The notes beneath the pieces were generated by a model. It was not told where the DNA came from, made no database searches, and worked only from the letters and a program-made list of their open reading frames with translations. Made by a program: the position numbers and the translations under genes. Positions 34,676 through 46,784 of a stretch of DNA of 64,000 bases are shown here, piece after piece; the first letter of the stretch is position 1, and each line of letters starts with the position of its first letter. The DNA is from Omphiscola glabra (Eukaryota; Mollusca; Gastropoda; Lymnaeidae), in assembly GCA_964017045.1 (NCBI GenBank), contig OZ024794.1:21563316-21627315 (forward strand), written 5' to 3'.

Positions 34676-34945
34676 CCAAAAGCCCCTGTTCAAAAGCCCC
34701 TGTTCAAAAGCCCCGTTCAAAAGCCCCTGTTCAAAAGCCCCGTTCAAAAGCCCCTGTCCAAAAGCCCCTAGTCCAAAGCCCCATTTCAAAAGCCCCCTGT
34801 TCAAAAGCCCCTGTTCAAAAGCCCCTGTTCAAAAGCCCCTGTTCAAAAGCCCCTAGTCCAAAGCCCCTAGTCCAAAGCCCCTGGTCAAAAGCCCCTGTTC
34901 AAAAGCCCCTGGTCACAAGCCCCTGGTCAAAAGCCCTTGGTCATA
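34676..34945. repeat. 14-bp minisatellite, about 19 copies
   Basis: Units CAAAAGCCCCTGTT, TCCAAAGCCCCTAG and CAAAAGCCCCTGGT. Expanded here, two copies only in duplicate A. Confidence 0.95.
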
Positions 34946-35664
34946 TATCGTGTAAACATATCCGCGATAAACAAATTTTCTGATTTTAAACTGCTTAATT
35001 CTAGGTGTTTCTACAGAATCTCTGCGTTAAATACAGTATCTATGTTAAAACGAAAGAATTACGTGCGTTTGAACTTGATATACAGCATAAGTAATGACTT
35101 TATCAGTTGTTTCTTTACTTCCTACTCCCTACATTTTAATCCCTTTAATGATTATGTTTGTGAGAAATGTTTATTTCATTCTAAAATTCAAATTTTAAAA
35201 ACGTTTTGTTTTTTGTTTTATTCAAGCCGATGAATTACAGGAATTGTTTCGTTTAAAAAAAAATAACATTCGCATTTTAGGAACTAAATATGGCTTCAAT
35301 GAAATCTGTTAAATTGTAATAGCCGTCAAAATGTATGACCGCTTCTATAGCTCTACTTCTTACAATATTGTTCAGATGGCCAGGTAACAAATGATTGAAC
35401 ATGTTAGGATGCAGCCGGAAGTAGAACAGTCCACCAAAAGCGTAATATATCTACGAGATTGTGAGTTCAGCTCTAAGTGGTTTGTTCATGTTTGACTTGC
35501 TGATTTTGGTTATTACAAAGTTCCAAGGTAATTTATGTAGCCCTTGTTCATTTTCTGACTAATTTAATGTCAATCTATGGCAATAACAACTGTTAATATC
35601 TGTCACAAGAAAAAGATTTCTTGAGATTATGTCTACAAGTATTCTGGACTACTGTAAATCCCTG

Positions 35665-35840
35665 TCTTAACACCAGCCCCTTTATACTAGGACTTTAACA
35701 TGAACACCTTAACACCAGCCCCTTTATACTAGGACTTTAACATGAACACCTTAACACCAGCCCCTTTATACTATTACTTTCACATGAACACCTTAACCAC
35801 CAGCCCTTTTATACAAGGACAAAAACACTTTAACGCCAGC
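35665..35840. repeat. 42-bp tandem repeat, about 4 copies
   Basis: Counterpart of 22752-22933 in duplicate A. Confidence 0.9.
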
Positions 35841-35929
35841 CCCTTTACGAAGACGACTTCTTGGATATAACCGAGAATCCGTGTCGCAATTTTCAAAAAG
35901 GTTACAAAAAACATGAGGACACTCACCTG

Positions 35930-36022
35930 TAGTTTAAATCTAAACCTCTGTATCAGCCGTGTGGCCAGTTATCAAGTAATGCCTGAACAGAGTTGAGGGG
36001 GTAATTATATAGTCCACACAAA
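35930..36022 (-). promoter_or_regulatory. Candidate distal promoter and non-coding first exon, unit B
   Basis: CTATATAATT followed by TTTAAACTACAG|GTGAGT, identical arrangement to unit A. Speculative; see the unit A entry. Confidence 0.3.
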
Positions 36023-36964
36023 GTTCTTACGTCAAAAGGTAAGGGCATATTTTTAGATCTCCAATCGTCTTCATCTTTTCCTTCGGCCAATGGCGTGCGA
36101 TGTCCGTAAAAAAGAAAACTAAATAAAACTATATCCTCGATAATCTTGGGCCTTGATTGACATCATTTATGAATTATAATCTTACGATTTGGGAAGGAGA
36201 TAAAATTGTCTACAGTCCCACTGCCCAAATTTTATATTCATGGGAAGGATGGTCTGTCATTTTAAAAAAAACAACTCTCAATTGTTTAAGTTTTTTTTTA
36301 TTAAAAAGACGTTGAGGATCAAGATTATCAAACAAATGGGGATTAACTGAGAATTTGTTGGATTGACTGATGCAGGTGCACTACTAGTAATCTCTCTCTT
36401 GAAAAAAAAAAGCAAAGGTTATTACGTTTTGCGTATCTTTGTTTAAGACTTTAATACACTCCTCAACATCCAACCTTGCATACACAATTGAAAACATTGA
36501 ATTCTGGAATGTGTTGTTGTTGACTTTGAAAAACAGTTGTTTATTGGTATGTTTGTTGTTGTTGTTGTTAATTTTGAAATTAGTTAAGATTTTGGTGAAT
36601 GTTTTTTTTCTTTATTAAAATAAAATTCGCCCTGAACGTGATTACTAAATTAAGTTTTTTTGTATATATTTTTATAACCTATTTATAAAAAAAAGACTTT
36701 TATGATATGTGTAAAGTTCAGTATGTGTTATAATTTTTAATTCGTCGTTCTACTTACTTAGTCCGAACTACCTGTTTAAAAAGTGAAGCTATACCTGTCT
36801 AAATTACAAATTTATTGTGATAATCTCACCATTACTTTGCTCACTCTGATGTTAATTTGTTTTTTACATACAAAAAACAAAACAAAAACAACTTGAAATG
36901 AGTTTGTTAAAATCAGACATATAGAATAGAATGGCGTCAAATGTTGATTGATTATTACTTTCTT

Positions 36965-37410
36965 TATCATCATTAGCTTTCTGCGTGGGAATCAATGGTC
37001 CCCAAAAACATTCAGTGGGATCGTTATTAGCTTTCTGGGTGGGAATCAATGGTCCCCAAAACAATTCAGAGGGGATCATCATTAGCTTTCTGGATGGGAA
37101 TCAATGGTCCCCAAAACAATTCAGAGGGGATCATCATTAGCTTTCTGGATGGGAATCAATGGTCCCCAAAACAATTCAGAGGGGATCATCATTAGCTTTC
37201 TGGATGGGAATCAATGGTCCCCAAAACAATTCAGTGGGGATCATCATTAGCTTTCTGGATGGGAATCAATGGTACCCAAAACAATTCAGAAGGGATCATC
37301 ATTAGCTTTCTGGGTAGGAATCAATGGTACCCAAAACAATTCAGTGGGGATCGTTATTAGTTTTCTGGGTGGAGTCATTGTTCCCCAAAACAATGCAGAT
37401 GGGATCATCG
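36965..37410. repeat. 55-bp minisatellite, about 8 copies
   Basis: Unit contains GGGAATCAATGGTCCCCAAA then ACAATTCAGAGGGGATCATC. Absent from duplicate A's right flank. Confidence 0.95.
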
Positions 37411-38090
37411 AGTTTCTTTTGTTCAATTCACTTTCTTGTAGTGCAGGATTTAGATAGCCTTAATTTAATTCATAAATCAATGGTTCTACAAATGTGTGAA
37501 TAAGCCCTCACTATACAATAGATTTAACTTAACTAAGGTGCAGCCTTTTCGGCCAACTGCAGATAATGTTTTTATGGGGGGAAAAGGGAGGGGATGGGAA
37601 GGGTATTGCCCCGTCCCCGATGACACTAACCCTCTCTGCGCCACTGGAGGCACCCAATTTTAATATTTCTCCTGATGTCAATGGGGTTTAATGCAAAATT
37701 AAGTTTCCATGTTTTTGTCTTTGTTTCTCACTTTAGTCCCAATATACCTCATGCAGTTTTTAGTGCACAGTCGATTAAAATCTTAAATCTCAGAACCCAT
37801 GTAAAGTTGAGATTATGGCTTTAATCCGATCCACCTGAGATGATCTACACTGAATTGGATTATCCTCTCTCCCCGCACCCAATTCATGACATTTGCTTAT
37901 TATCAGTAACGCATATCTTTTTGTCATTTCAAGTCTCCCCATCCTTCCCCCACCCTTACAGTCCCATCCCTGTGCCCACACCCAAACCCCACCCCCCCCC
38001 CCACACACACACAGCTCGCGCTTTCAATCTGATTAGATGACCTCCGACCCGTCCCATATTCAGGAGAAGATAAACCATCCCATGTTTGTT

Positions 38091-38614
38091 GTCTATATCG
38101 GGCAGTGACTCCGCGATCTCCGTCGAGATCGTCTGATCAACTTTCCCATGACCGAAGACAGCGATTACTTCAGATCGTGGTATGCAAGCTTTGGGAAATA
38201 AGAATCTGGCTCGGGGCGAGCTGCAATATCCCAGTGTAAGACGGAGTTATCGGGGATTTGACACATGACAGGTTTTTGTTTAGTTTTTTTCAAGCTCGTG
38301 TGCCCCCCTGGAGCAGTGTCACCCAAAAAACTTTAGGAGGCTTGACTTTCGTGTGGGCTTTTGGAAGTCTTATGACGTTATGAGTTTGACGAAATAAGGT
38401 TATGTTTAAGGTAAAAATTAAGGGTAACGGACATTTCTCCAGAACCAAATTATGGAATGAAACTAATTTGTACCAATTTGTGGGGAAGATGTCAACTTTT
38501 CAATAAAGTTATTGTTGTGCCCTTGATTCCATTTCTTCGCAGTTAAAAACAAACTACTGTTCAAAAAAAAAAAAAAAAGCCTCACTGCGTAAAATGTTTG
38601 TTTCGTATTAATTT
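38091..38614. repeat. Flank block E, unit B copy
   Basis: Partner of 27993-28513; continues into block F (38870-39180) that unit A lacks, showing that the A/B junction cut the unit within E. Confidence 0.85.
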
Positions 38615-38869
38615 CCGGATATGAAAAGTTAGCAATTTAAACGAATATTTATTTCAAGACATTGGGGTTTTATTTTTAATCCATTGATAATAAAGTTCTT
38701 TTTGATCAGCAGAGGTGTGAACATAAGCCAGCAAGTCTACTTGTTCTGGTCAAGAGATATTTACAAGGTAGTTAATTGTTGGACGTCTTGGTTTGTGTGA
38801 ACATCAGGTAGCACGTCTATTTGTTCTGGTCAAGAGATATTTACAATGTAGCTAACTGTAGGACTTCAT

Positions 38870-39180
38870 GCTTCATCTAAGTTAGAAACCAAATTCTCAT
38901 AAAAATCGTAGGTTAATGGAGCAAAGTGTTTTATACATTTTTAATCTAGTTGGAAATGTTGTTTTCTTTTATATTGTTGGCTATCGTGAGAACAAACACG
39001 GGAAATTTGATAGGGAGGATTTCGGATTTATTTTGATGTCCTCACCAGAACGGTGTGATTAGACATGATTACATAAAGATGACCACGTGAGCATCACGCG
39101 TCGTGCGCGGCGGTTCCGTAACTGATAAGTCTAAGGACCCTTTTTAATAGTACACAATTTGGAGTAAGTAATTCTCTCCC
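38870..39180. repeat. Flank block F, unit B copy
   Basis: Diverged homology to about 50455-50790 in the third unit (CTTCATCTAAGTTAGAAACC versus GCTGCATCTAAGCTAGAATC; GATTACATAAAGATGACCAC versus GATTTACATAATGTGGACTG). Confidence 0.6.
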
Positions 39181-39227
39181 TCCACTTTGAACGTAGGGTT
39201 CTCATTTTCTAGTCATTTGAATCATCC

Positions 39228-39720
39228 ATCCATCCCTTTGGCGCTACAGACCTTGTAGGGCTTTGGCCTGCCTCACTACTTCCTTCCACTCAGATCTAAC
39301 TAATGCCTGCCTAACTACTTCCTTCCACCCAGACCTAAATAATGCCTGCCTCACTACTTCCTTCCACCCAGACCTAACTAATGCTTGCCTCACTACTTCC
39401 TTCCACCCAGACCTAACTATTGCCTGCCTCACTACTTCCTTCCACCCAGACCTAAATAATGCCTGACTCACTACTTCCTTCCACCCAGACCTAACTATTG
39501 CCTGCCTCACTACTTCCTTCCACCCAGACCTAACTATTGCCTGCCTCACTACTTCCTTCCACCCATAACTAACTAATTTTTGCCTTACTACTTCCTTCCG
39601 CTCAGACCTGACTAATGCTTTTCTTTTCCATGCTTGGATTATCAGCTGCTCTAGGTCTTTTTCCACATCCTCCATCCATCTAAGCGTTTTCATCTGGCGT
39701 TTTAGTGATGCACCCTCATC
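39228..39720 (-). pseudogene. LINE 3' end with (GGAT)n tail and in-frame 42-bp expansion
   Basis: Minus strand: TLRWMEDVEKDLEQLIIQAW then KRKAL, ending EVVRQAKALQGL-stop. This matches the conserved C-terminus of endonuclease/RT LINE proteins (R-W-x-D-D-V-E-x-D-L ... EAKALxGL). A (GGAT)n tail follows at 39226-39238. Between the two blocks the 14-residue segment ALVRSGWKEVVRQ-type is tandemly repeated about nine times. Confidence 0.75.
39258..39620. repeat. 42-bp minisatellite inside the LINE C-terminus, about 9 copies
   Basis: Unit contains CTCACTACTTCCTTCCACCC then AGACCTAACTAATGCCTGC. The period is 14 codons of the LINE frame. Confidence 0.95.
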
Positions 39721-39910
39721 ACTCCTCTGTTATTTGGCATTCTCTCTGTGTACTACCCAGCTTAGCCAATCCTTTTTTTTATTTCTGCTACTAGCGTGGG
39801 ATCCTGATAAAGACTGTTGAATCATACCAATATATTCTGTCTCATTAACAAAAAGCGCTTTCTGGTATAAAGGTGTTTAGATAAACTCTTTAAAAACCAT
39901 TGATCTAGAC

Positions 39911-40107
39911 CAGCGGTTCTCAACCTGTGGGTCGCGACCCCTTTGGGGGTCGCACGACCCTTTCCCAGGGGTCGCCTAAGACCATCTGAAAACACATATA
40001 CTCTACAGTTATGAAGTAGAAACAAAAATAATTTAATGGCTGGGGATCGCCACAACACGAGGGTCTGTATTAAAGTGTCGCGGCATTAATAAGGTTGAGA
40101 ACCGCTG
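39911..40107. mobile_element. SPIN/Charlie-like hAT MITE, complete, 197 bp
   Basis: Starts CAGCGGTTCTCAACCTGTGG and GTCGCGACCCCTTTGGGGG; ends AAGGTTGAGAACCGCTG, the inverted repeat of the start. Flanked by ATCTAGAC (39903-39910) and ATATAGAC (40108-40115), an 8-bp duplication with one mismatch. Internal blocks match the SPIN/OposCharlie class of hAT elements, which are known for horizontal transfer among animals. Confidence 0.9.
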
Positions 40108-40227
40108 ATATAGACTCTTAAAAATGGGCCGGCCAGGGGTCCTTAACCCGGGTCGCCTGGCCCGATAAAATGTCACTATCGGTTGTACAGTCGGCAATAC
40201 ACGGAAAGATGTCTATACTCAATTGAA

Positions 40228-40975
40228 CACAACATTTCTGCACTCTGCAGGCCTTGAGTCGTCTGTACACAAGAAGACAACACATCTGCACTCTGCCGGC
40301 CTTGAGTCGTCTGAACACAAGAAGACAACACATCTGCACTCTGCCGGCCTTGAGTTGTCTGTACACAAGAAGACAACACATCTGCACTCTGCCGGCCTTG
40401 AGTTGTCTGTACACAAGAAGACAACACATCTGCACTCTGCAGGCCTTGAGTCGTCTGTACACAAGAAGACAACACATCTGCACTCTGCCGGCCTTGAGTC
40501 GTCTGTACACAAAAAGACAACACATCTGCACTCTGCTGGCCTTGAGTCGTCTGTACACAAGAAGACAATACATCTGCACTCTGCCGGCCTTGAGTCGTCT
40601 GTACACAAGAAGACAACACATCTGCACTCTGCCGGCCTTGAGTCGTCTGTACACAAGAAGACAACACATCTGCACTCTGCCGGCCTTGAGTCGTCTGTAC
40701 ACAAGAAAACAACACATCTGCACTCTGCCGGCCTTGAGTTGTCTGTACACAAGAAGACAACACATCTGCACTCTGCCGGCCTTGAGTCGTCTGTACACAA
40801 GAAGACAACACATCTGCACTCTGCCGGCCTTGAGTCGTCTGTACACAAGAAGACAACACATCTGCACTCTGCAGGCCTTGAGTCGTCTGTACACAAGAAG
40901 ACAGCACATCTGCACTCTGCCGGCCTTGAGTTGTCTGTACACAAGAAGACAACACATCTGCACTCTGCAGGCCTA
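40228..40975. repeat. 48-bp minisatellite, about 15.5 copies
   Basis: Unit contains CACATCTGCACTCTGCCGGC then CTTGAGTCGTCTGTACACAA. The 48-bp period leaves at least five frames open on both strands for 240-330 codons; none has a domain or signal peptide. Confidence 0.95.
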
Positions 40976-41639
40976 GCCAGCGGGCGAGGTTTCTTCTTTC
41001 AGTTGTCAAAGAGAATTTTCCATAGAAGGCGTAATTTATTTAATACAGTGAGTCTTTTGCAATTGCACGAAGGACAATTTACACGAAGGACAATTACACG
41101 AAGGCAGTTTGCATCACCACTTAAAAAACTTCTTTTTTTTTGTTTAAAGTGCATTATTTTTGTTGGCAATCGGCGAAAACAAAACAAACAGCGAAGCACC
41201 AGGTCTAAAGTCGAATAATGAATAATAGAAATGGCAACTTGCCAAAGACGCATATTCAAGTAAGACAACGTTACTGTTATCTATGGATCTCTCCCGTCTG
41301 AGACATATCTTAATCTCAGGAACCATACCCTGAAAATAGCAGCCATCTTTGGCAGCTTCTAGGTCTGTGAACAGACCACACCCGCCACCACCCCCCGAAA
41401 GCAACATCTGAAATCTCCAACCAGATCCAGACCGATGCACACATCTATCACGTGTTACGCCAATCAGTGACAAATATGGAACAACTCATTAGCCAAAACA
41501 AGGTCTATGCTTAACATTGAAATACTAATAAGTTTATGTTGATTAAAATAGCTCTTCATTATGATATTTTCTCAGTTTTTGTTTCATTTTTCTTTGAATA
41601 CAAGTAGGATATATGCAGCTTCTATGAACATTTCTTTGT

Positions 41640-41735
41640 TGATTTTTTTTAAAAATACTATAGTGCGGCCCTTAAAAGTGTCTGAGCGGTAGTAAACTTG
41701 CCCAAAGTTTAAAACGTTTGAGGACCCCCGGGCTA
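41640..41735. mobile_element. hAT-like terminal fragment
   Basis: GTGCGGCCCTTAAAAGTG ... GTTTAAAACGTTTGAGGACC resembles the right end of Charlie-type elements; left end not found. Confidence 0.35.
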
Positions 41736-41744
41736 GAGGGTAAA

Positions 41745-42160
41745 AATCCAGGATATTTTCAGACCAGATTAGAATTAATGGACCGAGGAAAAAATTTCTT
41801 TGATCTTACTACAAGGTCATCGTGTGCCTTTTGTGGCAACTTAAATCGCTATAGTGTTAACTAGTCACGTGTTTTGATCGTGACCCATTTATATTTTAGG
41901 ATGATGGTCCTATACACGTTAAATACATGTTGGTTCACAGTTTACAGTAGAAATACATTTTCGTCCACTATCGATATAGAAATATAAAGAGTTACGCAAT
42001 AGAAATAAACGGCGGTCTGAAATTCCTGGCGATCCACAATATGAAGCAGAAATACATATTGGTCCACCTTACATATTGTTTGTCCACCATATACACTAAA
42101 AAGATACATTAAAACACTTTTAAGCATAGGAATCATTTTTGGACACGCTTCTTGATGAAC
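41745..42160. repeat. Flank block G, unit B copy, with degenerate ~27-bp repeats
   Basis: Matches about 50935-51415 (GGTCATCGTGTGCCTTTTGT versus GATCATCGTGTGCCTATTAT; repeated AGAAATACATNNTGGTCCAC motifs). Confidence 0.7.
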
Positions 42161-42199
42161 TCATAAATAGACCCGATAATCCACTGAACAATTATTCTA

Positions 42200-43066
42200 G
42201 CACAATAAACTAAAAGCACTTGGTTATAGTGGAATATAAAATATTTCGTTCGTTGTGGCGTGGGAAAGGTCTCGCTACGACACCGAGTATGCTTCCTCGT
42301 TGTAAAGAGTTTACATGCAAACATATTTCACAATGAAAATTTTATTTAAATTGGTTTTAAGGTAATATAAGATAGGATAAGATTATTCTTCTTAGTACAA
42401 ATATGGGATTCATTTTCCCCATATGGATGCAACTTCTGATTAAGATTTTTTAATGAAATAACACAATATAAGCGTAGACATATAAAATATTTCGAAACCC
42501 GAAAAACAAAGTTTTTCATACAAATCCTTTATAAAATGTAATATCGAGCATGGGAAGTGTGTTAAAATTTGACAAAACACGCATACAAGTAACGCACTTT
42601 ATAAGAATCCTAATTAGTGCCCCCCCCCCCCACGGCTCGCAGCCGCATATTTTTTCACGCCTCTACTCTATAATAATATTCTAATGACCCACCCACTTTT
42701 ACACCGCAGATTTATTCCACCATATATTTCAGAAAAACGAAAGAAAATAGTACGCACGAAACGCACTTGCAATATTTTTATATTTTTTTAAAATCTCATT
42801 TAGGCCAGTTTTCGGACATTTCATTTCGCGAAAACAGTGTCATTCTATTTCCTTCATATTCCCCTTGATAAACATGAAAAACTGATTTTTTTATATATTT
42901 TTTTTGCGGGCTGGGGGTTGGGGATGGTGGCTTAAAAATGTGAAAGAATGTGTTGCCATCGGAAACGAGTCAATGTGCCAAGTTTCAGCTCGATGTGTCG
43001 ACGGGAAGTAGGTCAATTGGCCGTTCGAAAATGTTGCTCTTAACATACCAACAGAAGCGACGTTAA
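42200..43066. other. No gene seen; contains a conserved dispersed motif
   Basis: AAGTTTCAGCTCGATGTGTC and CGGGAAGTAGGTCAATTGGC at about 42980-43025 match, in reverse complement, 51660-51720, so this is an unidentified dispersed repeat. Confidence 0.45.
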
Positions 43067-43870
43067 TTGAAAAGGATTTTAAAACAGTCCGCGTCTGTCG
43101 CAGAACATCACTTCCTCAAAGACAAGGATATTCACTTAAAGGGTGGTCACATGACATTAGAAACAGCTGGAACGATTTTAAAACAGTCCGCGTCTGTCGC
43201 AGAACATCACTTCCTCAAAGACAAGGATATTCACTTAAAGGGTGGTCACATGACATTAGAAACAGCTGGGACGATTTTAAAACAGTCCGCGTCTGTCGCA
43301 GAACATCACGTCCTCAAAGACAAGGATATTCACTTAAACGGTGGTCACATGACATTAGAAACAGCTGGGACGATTTTAAAACAGTCCACGTCTGTCGCAG
43401 AACATCACGTCCTCAAAGACAAGGATATTCACTTAAACGGTGGTCACATGACATTAGAAACAGCTGGGACGATTTTAAAACAGTCCACGTCTGTCGCAGA
43501 ACATCACGTCCTCGAAGACAAGGATATTCACTTAAAGGGTGGTCACATGACATTAGAAACAGCTGGAACGATTTTAAAACAGTCCACGTCTGTCGCAGAA
43601 CATCACGCCCTCAAAGACAAGGATATTCACTTAAAGGGTGGTCACATGACATTAGAAACAGCTGGGACGATTTTAAAACAGTCCGCGTCTGTCGCAGAAC
43701 ATCACTTCCTCGAAGACAAGGATATTCACTTAAAGGGTAGTCACATGACATTAGAAACAGCTGGGACGATTTTAAAACCGTCCGCGTCTGTCGCAGAACA
43801 TCACGTCCTCAAAGACAAGGATATTCACTTAAAGGGTGGTCACATGACATTAGAAACAGCTGGGACAGCA
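43067..43870. repeat. 99-bp minisatellite, 8 copies, open on the plus strand
   Basis: The 33-codon unit (ILKQSASVAEHHFLKDKD, then IHLKGGHMTLETAGT) repeats eight times in one open frame of 301 codons (43067-43972). Variation among copies is mostly amino-acid-changing (F/V/A, K/E, K/N, A/T, G/S), so there is no sign of purifying selection. No signal peptide or known domain. Most likely a non-coding array. Confidence 0.85.
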
Positions 43871-44224
43871 CACTGGTACTTTCTCACCGATACGGGAACA
43901 AAACAATTTCTGTCATTTTCCAACTTTACTTTAAAAAGTGGCCTGGGGTTCATTTTGGATTGTCTGAGCTGATCTTAAGTTAATGTCGGGGATTGGATGA
44001 GTCCTCAGTTGTTATAGAGGATTTGTTGTTTATTTTTACATTTCTCTTTGAAAAAATCTTCGAGCAGCGGTAGTTTTGTTTGGTTGATATAGCTCGCTGA
44101 CATTATAAGGCTATAGCTTGTCAAATATCATGTTTAATCACTGCTCATATTAGGACGTATGAAACTTCTGGTCGGGCTACGACATCATATATTTCAGAAC
44201 AAAGAAAGAATTCATAGTAACAAT

Positions 44225-44425
44225 GGCTGGACAATATCCTTTACGATGGCTGGAAAATATCATTTACGATGGCTGGATAATTTCATTTATGATGGCTGGA
44301 AAATATAATTTACGGTGGCTGGAAAATATCATTTACGATGGCTGGAAAATATCATTTACGGTGGCTGGATAATATCATTTACAATGGCTGAGAAATATCA
44401 ATTACGAATGCAGGAAAATACAGTT
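44225..44425. repeat. 23-bp minisatellite, about 9 copies
   Basis: Unit contains ATGGCTGGAAAATATCATTT. Confidence 0.95.
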
Positions 44426-44940
44426 CATAGGTGTAGCCAAGGGGCAGATCTCTGGGGAAAAATAAACAAAGAATCTGAATTTTATGGCGGCCGCAAAAAT
44501 TAAACTTTAAAACTTCACTACGAAGATAAATCATCAACTATTTAGTAAATTGATATAGACTAAGTAAACTAAGAACAAAATATTAGATATAATTTTTTAC
44601 AATTTTGTGTAAAAGAAAGAAAACAAGTTTTTGGACTTTATTTAGAAGTTGAAAGAGCGTCAAGCGAGACCAAACTCAAATATTTGTAATGGGTTTCAAA
44701 AGCAACGGGCCACCACACATGTGTGAGTTTGATGGATCGGGCATGATCAGAAATACAATCTCTGTACATCAGGTTCTATGGTTTAAGAATATCAAAATAT
44801 TACTATGTACCCTATCAATTAATCCAAGCATGAATCGAAGTAAGAAGATAAAAGCTTTGCGTAAAGGTGACATGAACGAATTATATCCCTCTTTACTAGT
44901 ATGGAAATAACAACATAAATTGGGTTACGTTTTAAAGCCG
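44426..44940. other. No gene seen
   Basis: AT-rich; the short plus frame at 44689-44910 shows no recognised domain. Confidence 0.4.
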
Positions 44941-44944
44941 CCCA

Positions 44945-45535
44945 TAGAAACCTTGCCCAGCTATGCATGCATACAGTGTATACTTAAGTAAAACCTTGCC
45001 CAGCTATGCATGCATACAGTGTATACTTAAGTAAAACCTTGCCCAGCTATTCATGCATACAGTGTATACTTAAGTAAAACTTTGCCCAGCTGTGCATGGA
45101 TACAGTGTATACTTAAGTAAAACCTTGCCCAGCTATGCATGGATACAGTGTATACTTAAGTAAAACCTTGCCCAGCTATGCATGGATACAGTGTATACTT
45201 AAGTAAAACCTTGCCCAGCTATGCATGGATACAGTGTATACTTAAGTAAAACCTTGCCCAGCTATGCATGCCTACAGTGTATACTTAAGTAAAACCTTGC
45301 CCAGCTATGCATGCCTACAGTGTATACTTCAGTAAAACCTTGCCCAGCTATGCATGCCTACAGTGTATACTTAAGTAAAACCTTGCCCAGCTATGCATGG
45401 ATACAGTGTATACTTCAGTAAAGCCGCCCATAGAAACCTTGCCCAGCTATGCATGGATACAGTGTATACTTCAGTAAAGCCGCCCATAGAAACCTTGCCC
45501 AGGTATGCATGGATACAGTGTATACTTCAGTAAAG
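44945..45535. repeat. 43-bp minisatellite, about 13 copies
   Basis: Unit contains AAACCTTGCCCAGCTATGCA then TGCATACAGTGTATACTTAA. The last copies acquire a GCCGCCCATAG insert, also present before the first copy. Confidence 0.95.
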
Positions 45536-45854
45536 CAATTTCATTTTATTTTTTTTTCAAAAATCAACCGTTTATCTGCTCGCTGACAAACAAAAAAGGC
45601 TAATTTGCATAGTGAAACATTAAAAATGCTTAACTCCTATCGAGTAGTTCTCCATTAGATAATACAACGACAGCATTAAATTGTAGCTTTGTCTATTGCT
45701 GTAAATACTTTGTTATTCATTGTTTTACCAATTTTAATTTTCTGACTAATTAAAGAGAATCGACGACAATTAGAACGTTAATGTCTGTCACAACAAGCGA
45801 GTTTTTTTTTTAAACGATTCTGTCTACAGGTATTCAGGACTTCTGTATACCTTA

Positions 45855-46680
45855 ACACTAGCACATTGACACAAGCACCTTGACACAAACACCTTAACAC
45901 CAGCACCTTGACACAAGCACCTTACAACAAGCACATTGACACAAACACCTTGACACAAGCACCTTAACATCTGCACCTTGACACAAGCACCTTAACACGA
46001 GCACCTTAACACAAGCACCTAGACACGAGCACTTTGACACGAGCCTCTTTACTCAAGCACCTCAACACGAGCACGTTAACACAAGCCCCTTGACACGAGC
46101 ACCTTGACACGAGCACCTTGACACGAGCACCTTGACACGAGCACCTTGACACGAGCACCTTGACACGAGCACCTTGACACGAGCACCTTGACACGAGCCC
46201 CTTAACTCAAGCACCTCAACACAAGCACCTTAACACCAGCATCTTGACACAAGCACCTTGAAACAAGCACCTTAACACCAAGATCTTGACACAAGCACCT
46301 AGACACAAGCACCTTAACACCAGGATCTTGACACAAGCACCTTGACACAAGCACCTTAACACCAGGATCTTGACACAAGCACCTTGACACAAGCTCCTTA
46401 ACACCAGGATCTTGACACAAGCACTTTAACACCAGGATCTTGACACAAGCACCTTGACACAAGCACCTTAACACCAGGATCTTGACACAAGCACCTTAAC
46501 ACCAGGATCTTGACACAAGCACCTTGACACAAGCACCTTAACACCAGGATCTTGACACAAGCACCTTGACACAAGCTCCTTAACACCAGGATCTTGACAC
46601 AAGCACCTTGACACAAGCTCCTTAACACCAGCCCCTTGACACAAGAACATTAACACCGGCACTTTAACACGAGCACCTAA
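45855..46680. repeat. 14/28-bp minisatellite, large array
   Basis: Units such as CACCTTGACACAAG and CACCTTAACACCAG. The array sits where units A and B have the 42-bp ACACCTTAACACCAGCCCC repeat, so it is an independent expansion from related sequence. Long minus-strand frames are artefacts. Confidence 0.95.
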
Positions 46681-46784
46681 CCAACATGACGTTGATGAGT
46701 TTCAGTCTAGTAAAATATGTTGTTGTTTTGTAAGAAGTGGAAGAGAATTACCTATACTTTATAAATCTGCAGCTATGTATCAAG

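Larger units (their letters stand above)
28552..36850. repeat. Segmental duplicate B (about 8.3 kb)
   Basis: Same-orientation partner of 15820-23890, beginning at GCGTTGGGCACACAAATTGG and ending near ATTGTGATAATCTCACC. A ~130-bp indel separates the two near the right edge (36680-36800). Confidence 0.95.

Noticed and set aside
21964..35233. Similar short frames at 21964-22227 and 34937-35233 that might be a conserved small protein
   Set aside because: Conservation is that of the whole segmental duplication; substitutions are not biased to synonymous sites and there is no start-site context.
40176..41218. Five overlapping long open frames on both strands
   Set aside because: All arise from a 48-bp tandem repeat whose period is a multiple of three; no domain, signal peptide or selection signature.
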